Part shown: one piece after another, positions 26,518-39,902 of the stretch
Numbering within the stretch: the stretch's first letter is position 1
How the letters are laid out: each line of letters begins with the position of its first letter
Source: Luzula sylvatica
Taxonomy: Eukaryota > Streptophyta > Magnoliopsida > Poales > Juncaceae
NCBI GenBank assembly: GCA_946800325.1
Contig: OX326959.1
Span: 38,492,908 to 38,556,907, forward strand
DNA length: 64,000 nt
Direction: 5' to 3'
Translations under genes and position numbers: made by a program
Notes under the pieces: model-generated
Told to the model about the DNA's origin: nothing
The model's input: only the letters and a program-made list of their open reading frames with translations
Database searches by the model: none

Positions 26518-28210
26518 TTTGTATGTGTTAGTCTTCAATCACGGAATTTTTTGAGAAAATCATGAAAAATGAAGTATTTTTCTCACTTTAGAGAACTATT
26601 TTGGTCTTTTTTAGAAAAAATGATAATTGATATTTTTGAAGGTGTTAGACTTCAGTTTTTGATTTTTTGCAAAAAATAGGAAAAATTGAAATTTGTATGT
26701 GTTAGTCTTCAATCACGGAGTTTTTTGAGAAAAACATGAAAAATGAAGTATTTTGCTCATTTTGGAGAACTATTTTGGACCCTTTTAGAAAAGATGATAA
26801 TTGATATTTTTTAAGGTGTTAGCCTTCAGTTTTTGATTTTTTGCAAAAAAATGGAAAAATTGAAATTTGTATGTGTTAGTCTTCAATCAGGGAATTTTTT
26901 GAGAAAAACATGAAAAATGAAGTATTTTGCTCATTTTAGAGAACTATTTTGGTCTTTTTCAGAAAAAATGATAATTGATATTTTTTAAGGTGTTAGGCTT
27001 CAGTTTTTTATTTTTTGCAAAAAATTGGAAAAATTGAAATTTGTATGTGTTAGTCTTCAATCACGGAATTTTTTGAGAAAATCATGAAAAATGAAGTATT
27101 TTGCTCATTTTAGAGAACTATTTCGGTCTTTTTTAGAAAAAATGATAATTGATATTTTTGAAGGTGTTAGACTTCAGTTTTTGATTTTTTGCAAAAAATT
27201 GGAAAAATTGAAATTTGTATGTGTTAGTCTTCAATCAAGGAATTTTTTGAGAAAATCATGAAAAATGAAGTATTTTGCTCATTTTAGAGAACTATTTTGG
27301 TCTTTTTTAGAAAAAATGATAATTGATATTTTTGAAGGTGTTAGACTTCAGTTTTTGATTTTATGCAAAAAATAGGAAAAATAGAAATTTGTATGTGTTA
27401 GTCTTCAATCCCGGAGTTTTTTGAGAAAAACATGAAAAATGAAGTATTTTGCTTATTTTAGAGAACTATTTTGGTCTTTTTTAGAAAAAATGATAATTGA
27501 TATTTTTGAAGGTGTTAGACTTCAGTTTTTGATTTTTTGCAAAAAATAGGAAAAATAGAAATTTGTATGTGTTAGTCTTCAATCACGAAGTTTTTTGAGA
27601 AAAACATTAAAAATGAAGTATTTTGCTTATTTTAGAGAACTATTTTGGACCCTTTTAGAAAAAATTATAATTGATATTTTTTAAGGTGTTAGACTTCAGT
27701 TTTTGTTTTTTTGCAAAAAAATTGAAAAATTCAAATTTGTATGTGTTAGTCTTCAATCACGGAATTTTTTGAGAAAAACATTAAAAATGAAGTATTTTGC
27801 TCATTTTAGAGAACTATTTTGGTCTTTTTCAGAAAAAATGATAATTGATATTTTTTAATGTGTTAGGCTTCAGTTTTTTATTTTTTGCAAAAAATTGGAA
27901 AAATTGAAATTTGAATGTGTTAGTCTTCAATCACGGAATTTTTTGAGAAAAACATGAAAAATGAAGTATTTTGCTCATTTTAGAGAACTATTTTGGTCTT
28001 TTTCAGAAAAAATGATAATTGATATTTTTGAAGGTGTTAGACTTCAGTTTTTTATTTTTTGCAAAAAATTGGAAAAATTGAAATTTGTATGTGTTAGTCT
28101 TCAATCACGGAATTTTTTGAGAAAATCATGAAAAATGAAGTATTTTGCTCATTTTGGAGAACTATTTTGGTCTTTTTAAGAAAAAATGATAATTGATATT
28201 TTTTGAGGTG
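26518..28210 (+). repeat. 12-monomer higher-order repeat, family 2, copy 2
   Basis: Repeats CAGGGAATT (26,888) and AATGTGTTAGG (27,857). After about 28,210 the two copies diverge: copy 1 has a TTTTTGTTTTTTTGC monomer where copy 2 has TTTTTGATTTTTTGC. The edge is approximate. Confidence 0.83.
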
Positions 28211-28980
28211 TTAGACTTCAGTTTTTGATTTTTTGCAAAAAATTGGAAAAATTGAAATTTGTATGTGTTAGTCTTCAATCAAGGAATTTTTTTAGAAAAT
28301 CATGAAAAATGAAGTATTTTGCTCATTTTAGAGAACTATTTTGGTCTTTTTCAGAAAAAATGATAATTGATATTTTTGAAGGTGTTAGACTTCAGTTTTT
28401 GATTTTATGCAAAAAATAGGAAAAATAGAAATTTGTATGTGTTAGTCTTCAATCACGGAGTTTTTTGAGAAAAACATGAAAAATGAAGTATTTTGCTCAT
28501 TTTGGAGAACTATTTTGGACCCTTTTAGAAAAAATGATAATTGATATTTTTGAAGGTGTTAGACTTCAGTTTTTGATTTTTTGCAAAAAATAGGAAAAAT
28601 AGAAATTTGTATGTGTTAGTCTTCAATCACGAAGTTTTTTGAGAAAAACATTAAAAATGAAGTATTTTGCTTATTTTACAGAACTATTTTGGACTCTTTT
28701 AGAAAAAATTATAATTGATATTTTTTAAGGTGTTAGACTTCAGTTTTTGTTTTTTTGCAAAAAAATGGAAAAATTCAAATTTGTATGTGTTAGTCTTCAA
28801 TTACGGAATTTTTTGAGAAAAACATGAAAATTGAAGTATTTTGCTCATTTTAGAGAACTATTTTGGTCTTTTTGAGAAAAAATGATAATTGATATTTTTG
28901 ACGGTGTTAGGCTTCAGTTTTTTATTTTTTGCAAAAAATTGGAAAAATTGAAATTTGAATGTGTTAGTCTTCAATCTCGG
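28210..28980 (+). repeat. Segment shared with 17.07-17.85 kb
   Basis: CAATTACGG plus ACATGAAAATTGAAG (about 28,799) and TTTTGACGGTGTTAGG (28,897) match the set at 17,664-17,770, offset 11,135 bp (64 monomers minus 1 bp). After 28,980 the next monomers differ from the 17.85 kb flank. Confidence 0.78.
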
Positions 28981-29111
28981 AATTTTTTGAGAAAAACATG
29001 AAAAATGAAGTACTTTGCTCATTTTAGAGAACTATTTTGGTCTTTTTCAGAAAAAATGATAATTGATATTTTTGAAGGTGTTAGACTTTAGTTTTTTATT
29101 TTTTGCAAAAA

Positions 29112-29459
29112 ATTGGAAAAATTGAAATTTGTATGTGTTAGTCTTCAATCACGGAATTTTTTGAGAAAATCAAGAAAAATGAAGTATTTTGCTCATTTTA
29201 GAGAACTATTTTGGTCTTTTTTAGAAAAAATGATAATTGATATTTTTGAAGGTGTTAGACTTCAGTTTTTGATTTTATGCAAAAAATAGGAAAAATAGAA
29301 ATTTGTATGTGTTAGTCTTCAATCCAGGAGTTTTTTTGGAAAAACATGAAAAATGAAGTATTTTGCTCATTTTAGAGAACTATTTTGGTCTTTTTTAGAA
29401 AAAATGATAATTGATATTTTTGAAGGTGTTAGACTTCAGTTTTTGATTTTTTGCAAAAA
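29112..29459 (+). repeat. Two-monomer (348 bp) duplication, copy 1
   Basis: The rare TCCAGGAGTTTTTTTGGAAA at 29,323 recurs at 29,671, exactly 348 bp on. This copy contains an ATCAAGAAAAATG variant at about 29,169 that the second copy lacks. Confidence 0.85.
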
Positions 29460-29807
29460 ATTGGAAAAATTGAAATTTGTATGTGTTAGTCTTCAATCAA
29501 GGAATTTTTTGAGAAAATCATGAAAAATGAAGTATTTTGCTCATTTTAGAGAACTATTTTGGTCTTTTTTAGAAAAAATGATAATTGATATTTTTGAAGG
29601 TGTTAGACTTCAGTTTTTGATTTTATGCAAAAAATAGGAAAAATAGAAATTTGTATGTGTTAGTCTTCAATCCAGGAGTTTTTTTGGAAAAACATGAAAA
29701 ATGAAGTATTTTGCTCATTTTAGAGAACTATTTTGGTCTTTTTTAGAAAAAATGATAATTGATATTTTTGAAGGTGTTAGACTTCAGTTTTTGATTTTTT
29801 GCAAAAA
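29460..29807 (+). repeat. Two-monomer duplication, copy 2
   Basis: Second copy of the dimer with TCCAGGAG and TTTTTTTGGAAAAAC at 29,671. It returns to the common TAGG/ATAGAAA variant just after 29,807. Confidence 0.85.
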
Positions 29808-31139
29808 ATAGGAAAAATAGAAATTTGTATGTGTTAGTCTTCAATCACGAAGTTTTTTGAGAAAAACATTAAAAATGAAGTATTTTGCTTATTTTAGAGA
29901 ACTATTTTGGACTCTTTTAGAAAAAATTATAATTGATATTTTTTAAGGTGTTAGACTTCAGTTTTTGTTTTTTAGCAAAAAAATGGAAAAATTCAAATTT
30001 GTATGTGTTAGTCTTCAATCACGGAAATTTTTGAGAAAAACATGAAAAATGGAGTATTTTGCTCATTTTAGAGAACTATTTTGGTCTTTTTGAGAAAAAA
30101 TGATAATTGATATTTTTGAAGGTGTTAGGCTTCAATTTTTTATTTTTTGCAAAAAATTGGAAAAATTGAAATTTGAATGTGTTAGTCTTCAATCTCGGAA
30201 TTTTTTGAGAAAAACATGAAAAATGAAGTATTTTGCTCATTTTAGAGAACTATTTTGGTCTTTTTCAGAATAAATGATAATTGATATTTTTGAAGGTGTT
30301 AGACTTCAGTTTTTGATTTTTTGCAAAAAATACGAAAAATAGAAATTTGTATGTGTTAGTCTTCAATCACGAAGTTTTTTGAGAAAAACATTAAAAATGA
30401 AGTATTTTGCATATTTTAGAGAACTATTTTGGACTCTTTTAGAAAAAATTATAATTGATATTTTTTAAGGTGTTAGACATCAGTTTTTGTTTTTTTGCAA
30501 AAAAATGGAAAAATTCAAATTTGTATGTGTTAGTCTTCAATCACGGAATTTTTTGAGAAAAACATGAAAAATGAAGTATTTTGCTAATTTTAGAGAACTA
30601 TTTTGGTCTTTTTCAGAAAAAATGATAATTGATATTTTTGAAGGTGTTAGACTTCAGTTTTTTATTTTTTGCAAAAAATAGGAAAAATAGAAATTTGTAT
30701 GTGTTAGTCTTCAATCCCGGAGTTTTTTAAGAAAAACATGAGAAATGAAGTATTTTGCTCATTTTAGAGAACTATTTTGGTCTTTTTTAGAAAAAATGAT
30801 AATTGATATTTTTGAAGGTGTTAGACTTCAGTTTTTGATTTTTTGCAAAAAATAGGAAAAATAGAAATTTGTATGTGTTAGTGTTCATTCACGAAGTTTT
30901 TTGAGAAAAACATTAAAAATGAAGTATTTTGCTTATTTTAGAGAACTATTTTGGACTCTTTTAGAAAAAATTATAATTGATATTTTTTAAGGTGTTAGAC
31001 TTCAGTTTTTGTTTTTTTGCAAAAAAATGGAAAAATTCAAATTTGTATGTGTTAGTCTTCAATCACGGAATTTTTTGAGAAAAACATGAAAAATGAAGTA
31101 TTTTGCTCATTTTAGAGAACTATTTTGTTCTTTTTGAGA

Positions 31140-32882
31140 AAAAATGATAATTGATATTTTTGAAGATGTTAGGCTTCAGTTTTTTATTTTTTGCAAAAAA
31201 TTGGAAAAATTGAAATTTGAATGTGTTAGTAGTCTTCAATCTCAGAATTTTTTGAGAAAAAACATGAAAAATGAAGTATTTTGCTCATTTTAGAGAACTA
31301 TTTTGGTCTTCTTCAGAAAAAATGATAATTGATATTTTTGAAGGTGTTAGACTTCAGTTTTTGATTTTTTGCAAAAAATTGGAAAAATTGAAATTTGTAT
31401 GTGTTAGTCTTCAATCAAGGAATTTTTTGAGCAAATCATGAAAAATGAAGTATTTTGCTCATTTTAGAGAACTATTTCGGTCTTTTTTAGAAAAAATGAT
31501 AATTGATATTTTTGAAGGTGTTAGACTTCAGTTTTTGATTTTATGCAAAAAATAGGAAAAATAGAAATTTGTATGTGTTAGTCTTCAATCCCGGAGTTTT
31601 TTGAGAAAAACATGAGAAATGAAGTATTTTGCTCATTTTAGAGAACTATTTTGGTCTTTTTTAGAACAAATGATAATTGATATTTTTGATGGTGTTAGAC
31701 TTCAGTTTTTGATTTTATGCAAAAAATAGGAAAAATAAAAATTTGTATGTGTTAGTCTTCAATGCCGGAGTTTTTTGAGAAAAACATGAAAAATGAAGTA
31801 TTTTGCCCATTTTAGAGAACTATTTTGGTCTTTTTTAGAAAAAATGATAATTGATATTTTTGAAGGTGTTAGACTTCAGTTTTTGATTTTTGGCAAAAAA
31901 TAGGAAAAATAGAAATTTGTATGTGTTAGTCTTCAATCACGAAGTTTTTTGAGAAAAACATTAAAAATGAAGTATTTTGCTCATTTTAGAGAACTATTTT
32001 GGACTCTTTTAGAAAAAATTATAATTGATATTTTTTAAGGTGTTAGACTTCAGTTTTTGATTTTTTGCAAAAAATAGGAAAAATTGAAATTTGTATGTGT
32101 TAGTCTTCAATCACGGAATTTTTTTAGAAAATCATGAAAAATGAAGTATTTTGCTCATTTTAGAGAACTATTTTGGCCTTTTTTAGAAAAATGATAATTG
32201 ATATTTTTGAAGGTGTTAGACTTCAGGTTTTGATTTTTTGCAAAAAATTGGAAAAATTTAAATTTGTATGTGTTAGTCTTCAATCACGGAATTTTTTGAG
32301 AAAATCATGAAAAATGAAGTATTTTTCTCATTTTAGAGAACTATTTTGGTCTTTTTTAGAAAAAATGATAATTGATATTTTAGAAGGTGTTAGACTTCAG
32401 TTTTTGATTTTTTGCAAAAAATAGGAAAAATTGAAATTTGTATGTGTTAGTCTTCAATCACGGAGTTTTTTGAGAAAAACATGAAAAATGAAGTATTTTG
32501 CTCATTTTGGAGAACTATTTTGGACCCTTTTAGAAAAAATGATAATTGATATTTTTTAAGGTGTTAGACTTCAGTTTTTGATTTTTTGCAAAAAAATGGA
32601 AAAATTGAAATTTGTATGTGTTAGTCTTCAATCACGGAATTTTTTGAGAAAAACATGAAAAATGAAGTATTTTGCTCATTTTAGAGAACTATTTTGGTCT
32701 TTTTCAGAAAAAATGATAATTGATATTTTTGAAGGTGTTAGGCTTCAGTTTTTTATTTTTTGCAAAAAATTGGAAAAATAGAAATTTGAATGTGTTAGTC
32801 TTCAATCACGGAATTTTTTGAGAAAAACATGAAAAATGAAGTATTTTGCTCATTTTAGAGAACTATTTTGGTCTTTTTGAGA
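31140..32882 (+). repeat. Ten-monomer higher-order repeat, copy 1 (about 1,743 bp)
   Basis: The distinctive GTTAGTAGTCTTCAATCTCA (an AGT triplet duplication) followed by GAGAAAAAACATG occurs at 31,226 and 1,743 bp later. GGTCTTCTTCAG and GAGCAAATCATG also recur, as does GATGGTGTTAG. 10 x 174 = 1,740, the remainder being small indels. Confidence 0.88.
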
Positions 32883-34625
32883 AAAAATGATAATTGATAT
32901 TTTTGAAGGTGTTAGGCTTCAGTTTTTTATTTTTTGCAAAAAATTGGAAAAATTGAAATTTGAATGTGTTAGTAGTCTTCAATCTCAGAATTTTTTGAGA
33001 AAAAACATGAAAAATGAAGTATTTTGCTCATTTTAGAGAACTATTTTGGTCTTCTTCAGAAAAAATGATAATTGATATTTTTGAAGGTGTTAGACTTCAG
33101 TTTTTGATTTTTTGCAAAAAATTGGAAAAATTGAAATTTGTATGTGTTAGTCTTCAATCAAGGAATTTTTGGAGCAAATCATGAAAAATGAAGTATTTTG
33201 CTCATTTTAGAGAACTATTTTGGTCTTTTTTAGAAAAAATGATAATTGATATTTTTGAAGGTGTTAGACTTCAGTTTTTGATTTTATGCAAAAAATAGGA
33301 AAAATAGAAATTTGTATGTGTTAGTCTTCAATCCCGGAGTTTTTTGAGAAAAACATGAGAAATGAAGTATTTTGCTCATTTTAGAGAACTATTTTGGTCT
33401 TTTTTAGAAAAAATGATAATTGATATTTTTGATGGTGTTAGACTTCAGTTTTTGATTTTATGCAAAAAATAGGAAAAATAGAAATTTGTATGTGTTAGTC
33501 TTCAATGCCGGAGTTTTTTGAGAAAAACATGAAAAATGAAGTATTTTGCCCATTTTAGAGAACTATTTTGGTCTTTTTTAGAAAAAATGATAATTGATAT
33601 TTTTGAAGGTGTTAGACTTCAGTTTTTGATTTTATGCAAAAAATAGGAAAAATAGAAATTTGTATGTGTTAGTCTTCAATCCCGGAGTTTTTTGTGAAAA
33701 ACATGAGAAATGAAGTATTTTGCTCATTTTAGAGAACTATTTTGGTCTTTTTTAGAAAAAATGATAATTGATATTTTTGATGGTGTTAGACTTCAGTTTT
33801 TGATTTTATGCAAAAAATTGGAAAAATAGAAATTTGTATGTGTTAGTCTTCAATGCCGGAGTTTTTTGAGAAAAACATGAAAAATGAAGTATTTTGCCCA
33901 TTTTAGAGAACTATTTTGGTCTTTTTTAGAAAAAATTATAATTAATATTTTTTAAGGTGTTAGACTTCAGTTTTTGATTTTTTGCAAAAAATAGGAAAAA
34001 TTGAAATTTGTATGTGTTAGTCTTCAATCACGGAATTTTTTTAGAAAATCATGAAAAATGAAGTATTTTTCTCATTTTAGAGAACTATTTTGGCCTTTTT
34101 TAGAAAAATGATAATTGATATTTTTGAAGGTGTTAGACTTCAGGTTTTGATTTTTTGCAAAAAATTGGAAAATTTTAAATTTGTATGTGTTAGTCTTCAA
34201 TCACGGAATTTTTTGAGAAAATCATGAAAAATGAAGTATTTTTCTCATTTTAGAGAAATATTTTGGTCTTTTTTAGAAAAAATGATAATTGATATTTTAG
34301 AAGGTGTTAGACTTCAGTTTTTGATTTTTTGCAAAAAATAGGAAAAATTGAAATTTGTATGTGTTAGTCTTCAATCACGGAGTTTTTTGAGAAAAACATG
34401 AAAAATGAAGTATTTTGCTCATTTTGGAGAACTATTTTGGACCCTTTTAGAAAAAATGATAATTGATATTTTTTAAGGTGTTAGACTTCAGTTTTTGATT
34501 TTTTGCAAAAAAATGGAAAAATTGAAATTTGTATGTGTAAGTCTTCAATCACGGAATTTTTTGAGAAAAACATGAAAAATGAAGTATTTTGCTCATTTTA
34601 GAGAACTATTTTGGCCTTTTTTCGA
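32883..34625 (+). repeat. Ten-monomer higher-order repeat, copy 2
   Basis: Repeats the AGTAGTC marker (32,971), GGTCTTCTTC and GAGCAAATC. It gains one extra monomer: GATGGTGTTAG appears twice (about 33,429 and 33,779). After that the GATATTTTAGAAGG marker lies 1,917 bp (11 monomers plus 3 bp) from its partner at 32,374. Confidence 0.82.
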
Positions 34626-36699
34626 AAAATGATAATTGATATTTTTGAAGGTGTTAGACTTCAGGTTTTGATTTTTTGCAAAAAATTGGAAAAATTTAAA
34701 TTTGTATGTGTTAGTCTTCAATCACGGAATTTTTTGAGAAAATCATGAAAAATGAAGTATTTTTCTCATTTTAGAGAACTATTTTGGTCTTTTTCAGAAA
34801 AAATGATAATTGATATTTTTGAAGGTGTTAGACTTCAGTTTTTTATTTTTTGCAAAAAATTGGAAAAATTGAAATTTGTATGTGTTAGTCTTCAATCACG
34901 GAATTTTTTGAGAAAATCATGAAAATTGAAGTATTTTGCTCATTTTAGAGAACTATTTTGGTCTTTTTTAGAAAAAATGATAATTGATATTTTTGAAGGT
35001 GTTAGAATTCAGTTTTTGATTTTATGCAAAAAATAGGAAAAATAGAAATTTGTATGTGTTAGTCTTCAATGCAGGAGTTTTTTGAGAAAAACATGAAAAA
35101 TGAAGTATTTTGCCCATTTTAGAGTACTATTTTGGTCTTTTTTAGAAAAAATGATAATTGATATTTTTGAAGGTGTTAGACTTCAGTTTTTGATTTTTTG
35201 CAAAAAATAGGAAAAATAGAAATTTGTACGTGTTAGTTTTCAATCACGAAGTTTTTTGAGAAAAACATTAAAAATGAAGTATTTTGCTCATTTTAGAGAA
35301 CTATTTTGGACTCTTTTAGAAAAAATTATAATTGATATTTTTTAAGGTGTTAGACTTCAGTTTTTGATTTTTTGCAAAAAATAGGAAAAATTGAAATTTG
35401 TATGTGTTAGTCTTCAATCACGGAATTTTTTTAGAAAATCATGAAAAATGAAGTATTTTGCTCATTTTAGAGAACTATTTTGGTCTTTTTTAGAAAAAAT
35501 GATAATTGATATTTTTGAAGGTGTTAGACTTCAGGTTTTGATTTTTTGCAAAAAATTGGAAAAATTGAAATTTGTATGTGTTAGTCTTCAATCACGGAAT
35601 TTTTTGAGAAAATCATGAAAAATGAAGTATTTTTCTCATTTTAGAGAACTATTTTGGTCTTTTTTAGAAAAAATGATAATTGATATTTTTGAAGGTGTTA
35701 GACTTCAGTTTTTGATTTTTTGCAAAAAATAGGAAAAATTGAAATTTGTATGTGTTAGTCTTCAATCACGGAGTTTTTTGAGAAAAACATGAAAAATTAA
35801 GTATTTTGCTCATTTTGGAGAACTATTTTGGACCCTTTGAGAAAAAATGATAATTGATATTTTTTAAGGTGTTAGACTTCAGTTTTTGATTTTTTGCAAA
35901 AAAATGGAAAAATTGAAATTTGTACGTGTTAGTCTTCAATCTCGGAATTTTTTGAGAAAAACATGAAAAATGAAGTATTTTGCTCATTTTAGAGAACTAT
36001 TTTGGTCTTTTTCAGAAAAAATGATAATTGATATTTTTGAAGGTGTTAGGCTTCAGTTTTTTATTTTTTGCAAAAAATTGGAAAAATAGAAATTTGAATG
36101 TGTTAGTCTTCAATCACGGAATTTTTTGAGAAAAACATGAAAAATTAAGTATTTTGCTCATTTTAGAGAACTATTTTGGTCTTTTTCAGAAAAAATGATA
36201 ATTGATATTTTTGAAGGTGTTAGACTTCAGTTTTTTATTTTTTGCACAAAATTGGAAAAATTGAAATTTGTATGTGTTAGTCTTCAATCACGGAATTTTT
36301 TGAGAAAATCATGAAAAATGAAGTATTTTGCTCATTTTAGAGAACTATTTTGGTCTTTTTTAGAAAAAATGATAATTGATATTTTTGAAGGTATTAGACT
36401 TCAGTTTTTGATTTTTTGCAAAAAATTGGAAAAATTGAAATTTGTATGTGTTAGTCTTCAATCAAGGAATTTTTTGAGAAAATCATGAAAAATGAAGTAT
36501 TTTGCTCATTTTAGAGAACTATTTTGGTCTTTTTTAGAAAAAATGATAATTGATATTTTTGAAGGTGTTAGACTTCAGTTTTTGATTTTATGAAAAAAAT
36601 AGGAAAAATAGAAATTTGTATGTGTTAGTCTTCAATCCCGGAGTTTTTTAAGAAAAACATGAGAAATGAAGTATTTTGCTCATTTTAGAGAACTATTTT

Positions 36700-37825
36700 G
36701 GTCTTTTTTAGAAAAAATGATAATTGATATTTTTGAAGGTGTTAGACTTCAGTTTTTGATTTTTTGCAAAAAATAGGAAAAATAGAAATTTGTATGTGTT
36801 AGTCTTCAATCACGAAGTTTTTTGAGAAAAACATTAAAAATGAAGTATTTTGCTTATTTTAGAGAACTATTTTGGATTCTTTTAGAGAAAATTATAATTG
36901 ATATTTTTTAAGGTGTTAGACTTCAGTTTTTGTTTTTTTGCAAAAAAATGGAAAAATTCAAATTTGTATGTGTTAGTCTTCAATCACGGAATTTTTTGAG
37001 AAAAACATGAAAAATGAAGTATTTTGCTCATTTTAGAGAATTATTTTGGTCTTTTTGAGAAAAAATGATAATTGATATTTTTGAAGGTGTTAGGCTTCAG
37101 TTTTTTATTTTTTGCAAAAAATTGAAAAAATTGAAATTTGAATGTGTTAGTCTTCAATCTCGGAATTTTTTGAGAAAAACATGAAAAATGAAGTATTTTG
37201 CTCATTTTAGAGAACTATTTTGGTCTTTTTCAGAAAAAATGATAATTGATATTTTTGAAGGTGTTAGACTTCAGTTTTAGATTTTTTGCAAAAAATTGGA
37301 AAAATTGAAATTTGTATGTGTTAGTCTTCAATCAAGGAATTTTTTGAGAAAATCATGAAAAATGAAGTATTTTGCTCATTTTAGAGAACTATTTTGGTCT
37401 TTTTTAGAAAAAATGATAATTGATATTTTTGAAGGTGTTAGACTTCAGTTTTTGATTTTATGCAAAAAATAGGAAAAATAGAAATTTGTATGTGTTAGTC
37501 TTCAATCCCGGAGTTTTTTGAGAAAAACATGAGAAATGAAGTATTTTGCTCATTTTAGAGAACTATTTTGGTCTTTTTTAGAAAAAATGATATTTGATAT
37601 TTTTGAAGGTGTTAGACTTCAGTTTTTGATTTTATGCAAAAAATAGGAAAAATAGAAATTTGTATGTGTTAGTCTTCAATGCCGGAGTTTTTTGAGAAAA
37701 ACATGAAAAATGAAGTATTTTGCCCATTTTAGAGAACTATTTTGGTCTTTTTTAGAAAAAATGATAATTGATATTTTTGAAGGTGTTAGACTTCAGTTTT
37801 TGATTTTTTGCAAAAAATAGGAAAA
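36700..37825 (+). repeat. Block repeated 2,088 bp downstream, copy 1
   Basis: CTTCAGTTTTAGATTTTTTG near 37,270 recurs 2,088 bp later, and surrounding variant order agrees, including GCCGGAG at 37,681. This is another 12-monomer spacing, in a part of the array away from the 19-28 kb families. Confidence 0.78.
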
Positions 37826-38787
37826 ATTGAAATTTGTATGTGTTAGTCTTCAATCACGGAATTTTTTGAGAAAATCATGAAAAATGAAGTATTTTTCTCA
37901 TTTTAGAGAACTATTTTGGTCTTTTTTAGAAAAAATGATAATTGATATTTTTGAAGGTGTTAGACTTCAGTTTTTGATTTTTTGCAAAAAATAGGAAAAA
38001 TTGAAATTTGTATGTGTTAGTCTTCAATCACGGAGTTTTTTGAGAAAAACATGAAAAATGAAGTATTTTGCTCATTTTGGAGAACTATTTTGGACCCTTT
38101 TAGAAAAAATGATAATTGATATTTTTTGAGGTGTTAGACTTCAGTTTTTGATTTTTTGCAAAAAAATGGAAAAATTGAAATTTGTATGTGTTTGTCTTCA
38201 ATCACGGAATTTTTTGAGAAAAACATGAAAAATGAAGTATTTTGCTCATTTTAGAGAACTATTTTGGTCTTTTTCAGAAAAAATGATAATTGATATTTTT
38301 GAAGGTGTTAGGCTTCAGTTTTTTATTTTTTGCAAAAAATTGGAAAAATAGAAATTTGAATGTGTTAGTCTTCAATCACGGAATTTTTTGAGAAAAACAC
38401 GAAAAATGAAGTATTTTGCTCATTTTAGAGAACTATTTTGGTCTTTTTCAGAAAAAATGATAATTGATATTTTTGAAGGTGTTAGACTTCAGTTTTTTAT
38501 TTTTTGCAAAAAATTGGAAAAATTGAAATTTGTATGTGTTAGTCTTCAATCACGGAATTTTTTGAGAAAATCATGAAAATTGAAGTATTTTGCTCATTTT
38601 AGAGAACTATTTTGGTCTTTTTTAGAAAAAATGATAATTGATATTTTTGAAGGTGTTAGACTTCAGTTTTTGATTTTATGCAAAAAATAGGAAAAATAGA
38701 AATTTGTATGTGTTAGTCTTCAATGCCGGAGTTTTTTGAGAAAAACATGAAAAATGAAGTATTTTGCCCATTTTAGAGAACTATTTT

Positions 38788-39902
38788 GGTCTTTTTTAGA
38801 AAAAATGATAATTGATATTTTTGAAGGTGTTAGACTTCAGTTTTTGATTTTTTGCAAAAAATAGGAAAAATAGAAATTTGTATGTGTTAGTCTTCAATCA
38901 CGAAGTTTTTTGAGAAAAACATTAAAAATGAAGTATTTTGCTTATTTTACAGAACTATTTTGGACTCTTTTAGAAAAAATTATAATTGATATTTTTTAAG
39001 GTGTTAGACTTCAGTTTTTGTTTTTTTGCAAAAAAATGGAAAAATTCAAATTTGTATGTGTTAGTCTTCAATCACGGAATTTTTTGAGAAAAACATGAAA
39101 AATGAAGTATTTTGCTCATTTTAGAGAACTATTTTGGTCTTTTTGAGAAAAAATGGAAATTGATATTTTTGAAGGTGTTAGGCTTCAGTTTTTTATTTTT
39201 TGCAAAAAATTGGAAAAATTGAAATTTGAATGTGTTAGTCTTCAATCTCGGAATTTTTTGAGAAAAACATGAAAAATGAAGTATTTTGCTCATTTTAGAG
39301 AACTATTTTGGTCTTTTTCAGAAAAAATGATAATTGATATTTTTGAAGGTGTTAGACTTCAGTTTTAGATTTTTTGCAAAAAATTGGAAAAATTGAAATT
39401 TGTATGTGTTAGTCTTCAATCAAGGAATTTTTTGAGAAAATCATGAAAAATGAAGTATTTTGCTCATTTTAGAGAACTATTTTGGTCTTTTTTAGAAAAA
39501 ATGATAATTGATATAACGACATCAGTTTTTGATTTTATGCAAAAAATAGGAAAAATAGAAATTTGTATGTGTTAGTCTTCAATCCCGGAGTTTTTTGAGA
39601 AAAACATGAGAAATGAAGTATTTTGCTCATTTTAGAGAACTATTTTGGTCTTTTTTAGAAAAAATGATAATTGATATTTTTGAAGGTGTTAGACTTCAGT
39701 TTTTGATTTTATGCAAAAAATAGGAAAAATAGAAATTTGTATGTGTTAGTCTTCAATGCCGGAGTTTTTTGAGAAAAACATCAAAAATGAAGTATTTTGC
39801 CCATTTTAGAGAACTATTTTGGTCTTTTTTAGAAAAAATGATAATTGATATTTTTGAAGGTGTTAGACTTCAGTTTTTGATTTTTTGCAAAAAATAGGAA
39901 AA
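38788..39902 (+). repeat. Block repeated from 2,088 bp upstream, copy 2
   Basis: Matches 36.7-37.8 kb. After the aberrant monomer at 39,510 the offset drops to 2,077 bp (GCCGG at 39,758), so that monomer lost exactly 11 bp. The blocks diverge at about 39,902. Confidence 0.78.
39507..39526 (+). other. Monomer with 4-bp inversion and 11-bp deletion
   Basis: Reads GATATAACGACATCAG where the norm is GATATTTTTGAAGGTG then TTAGACTTCAG. It is explained by GTTA changed to TAAC, as seen intact at 48,093, plus loss of TTTTTGAAGGT and one T-to-A change. The 2,088-bp spacing falls by exactly 11 bp across this point. Confidence 0.8.
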
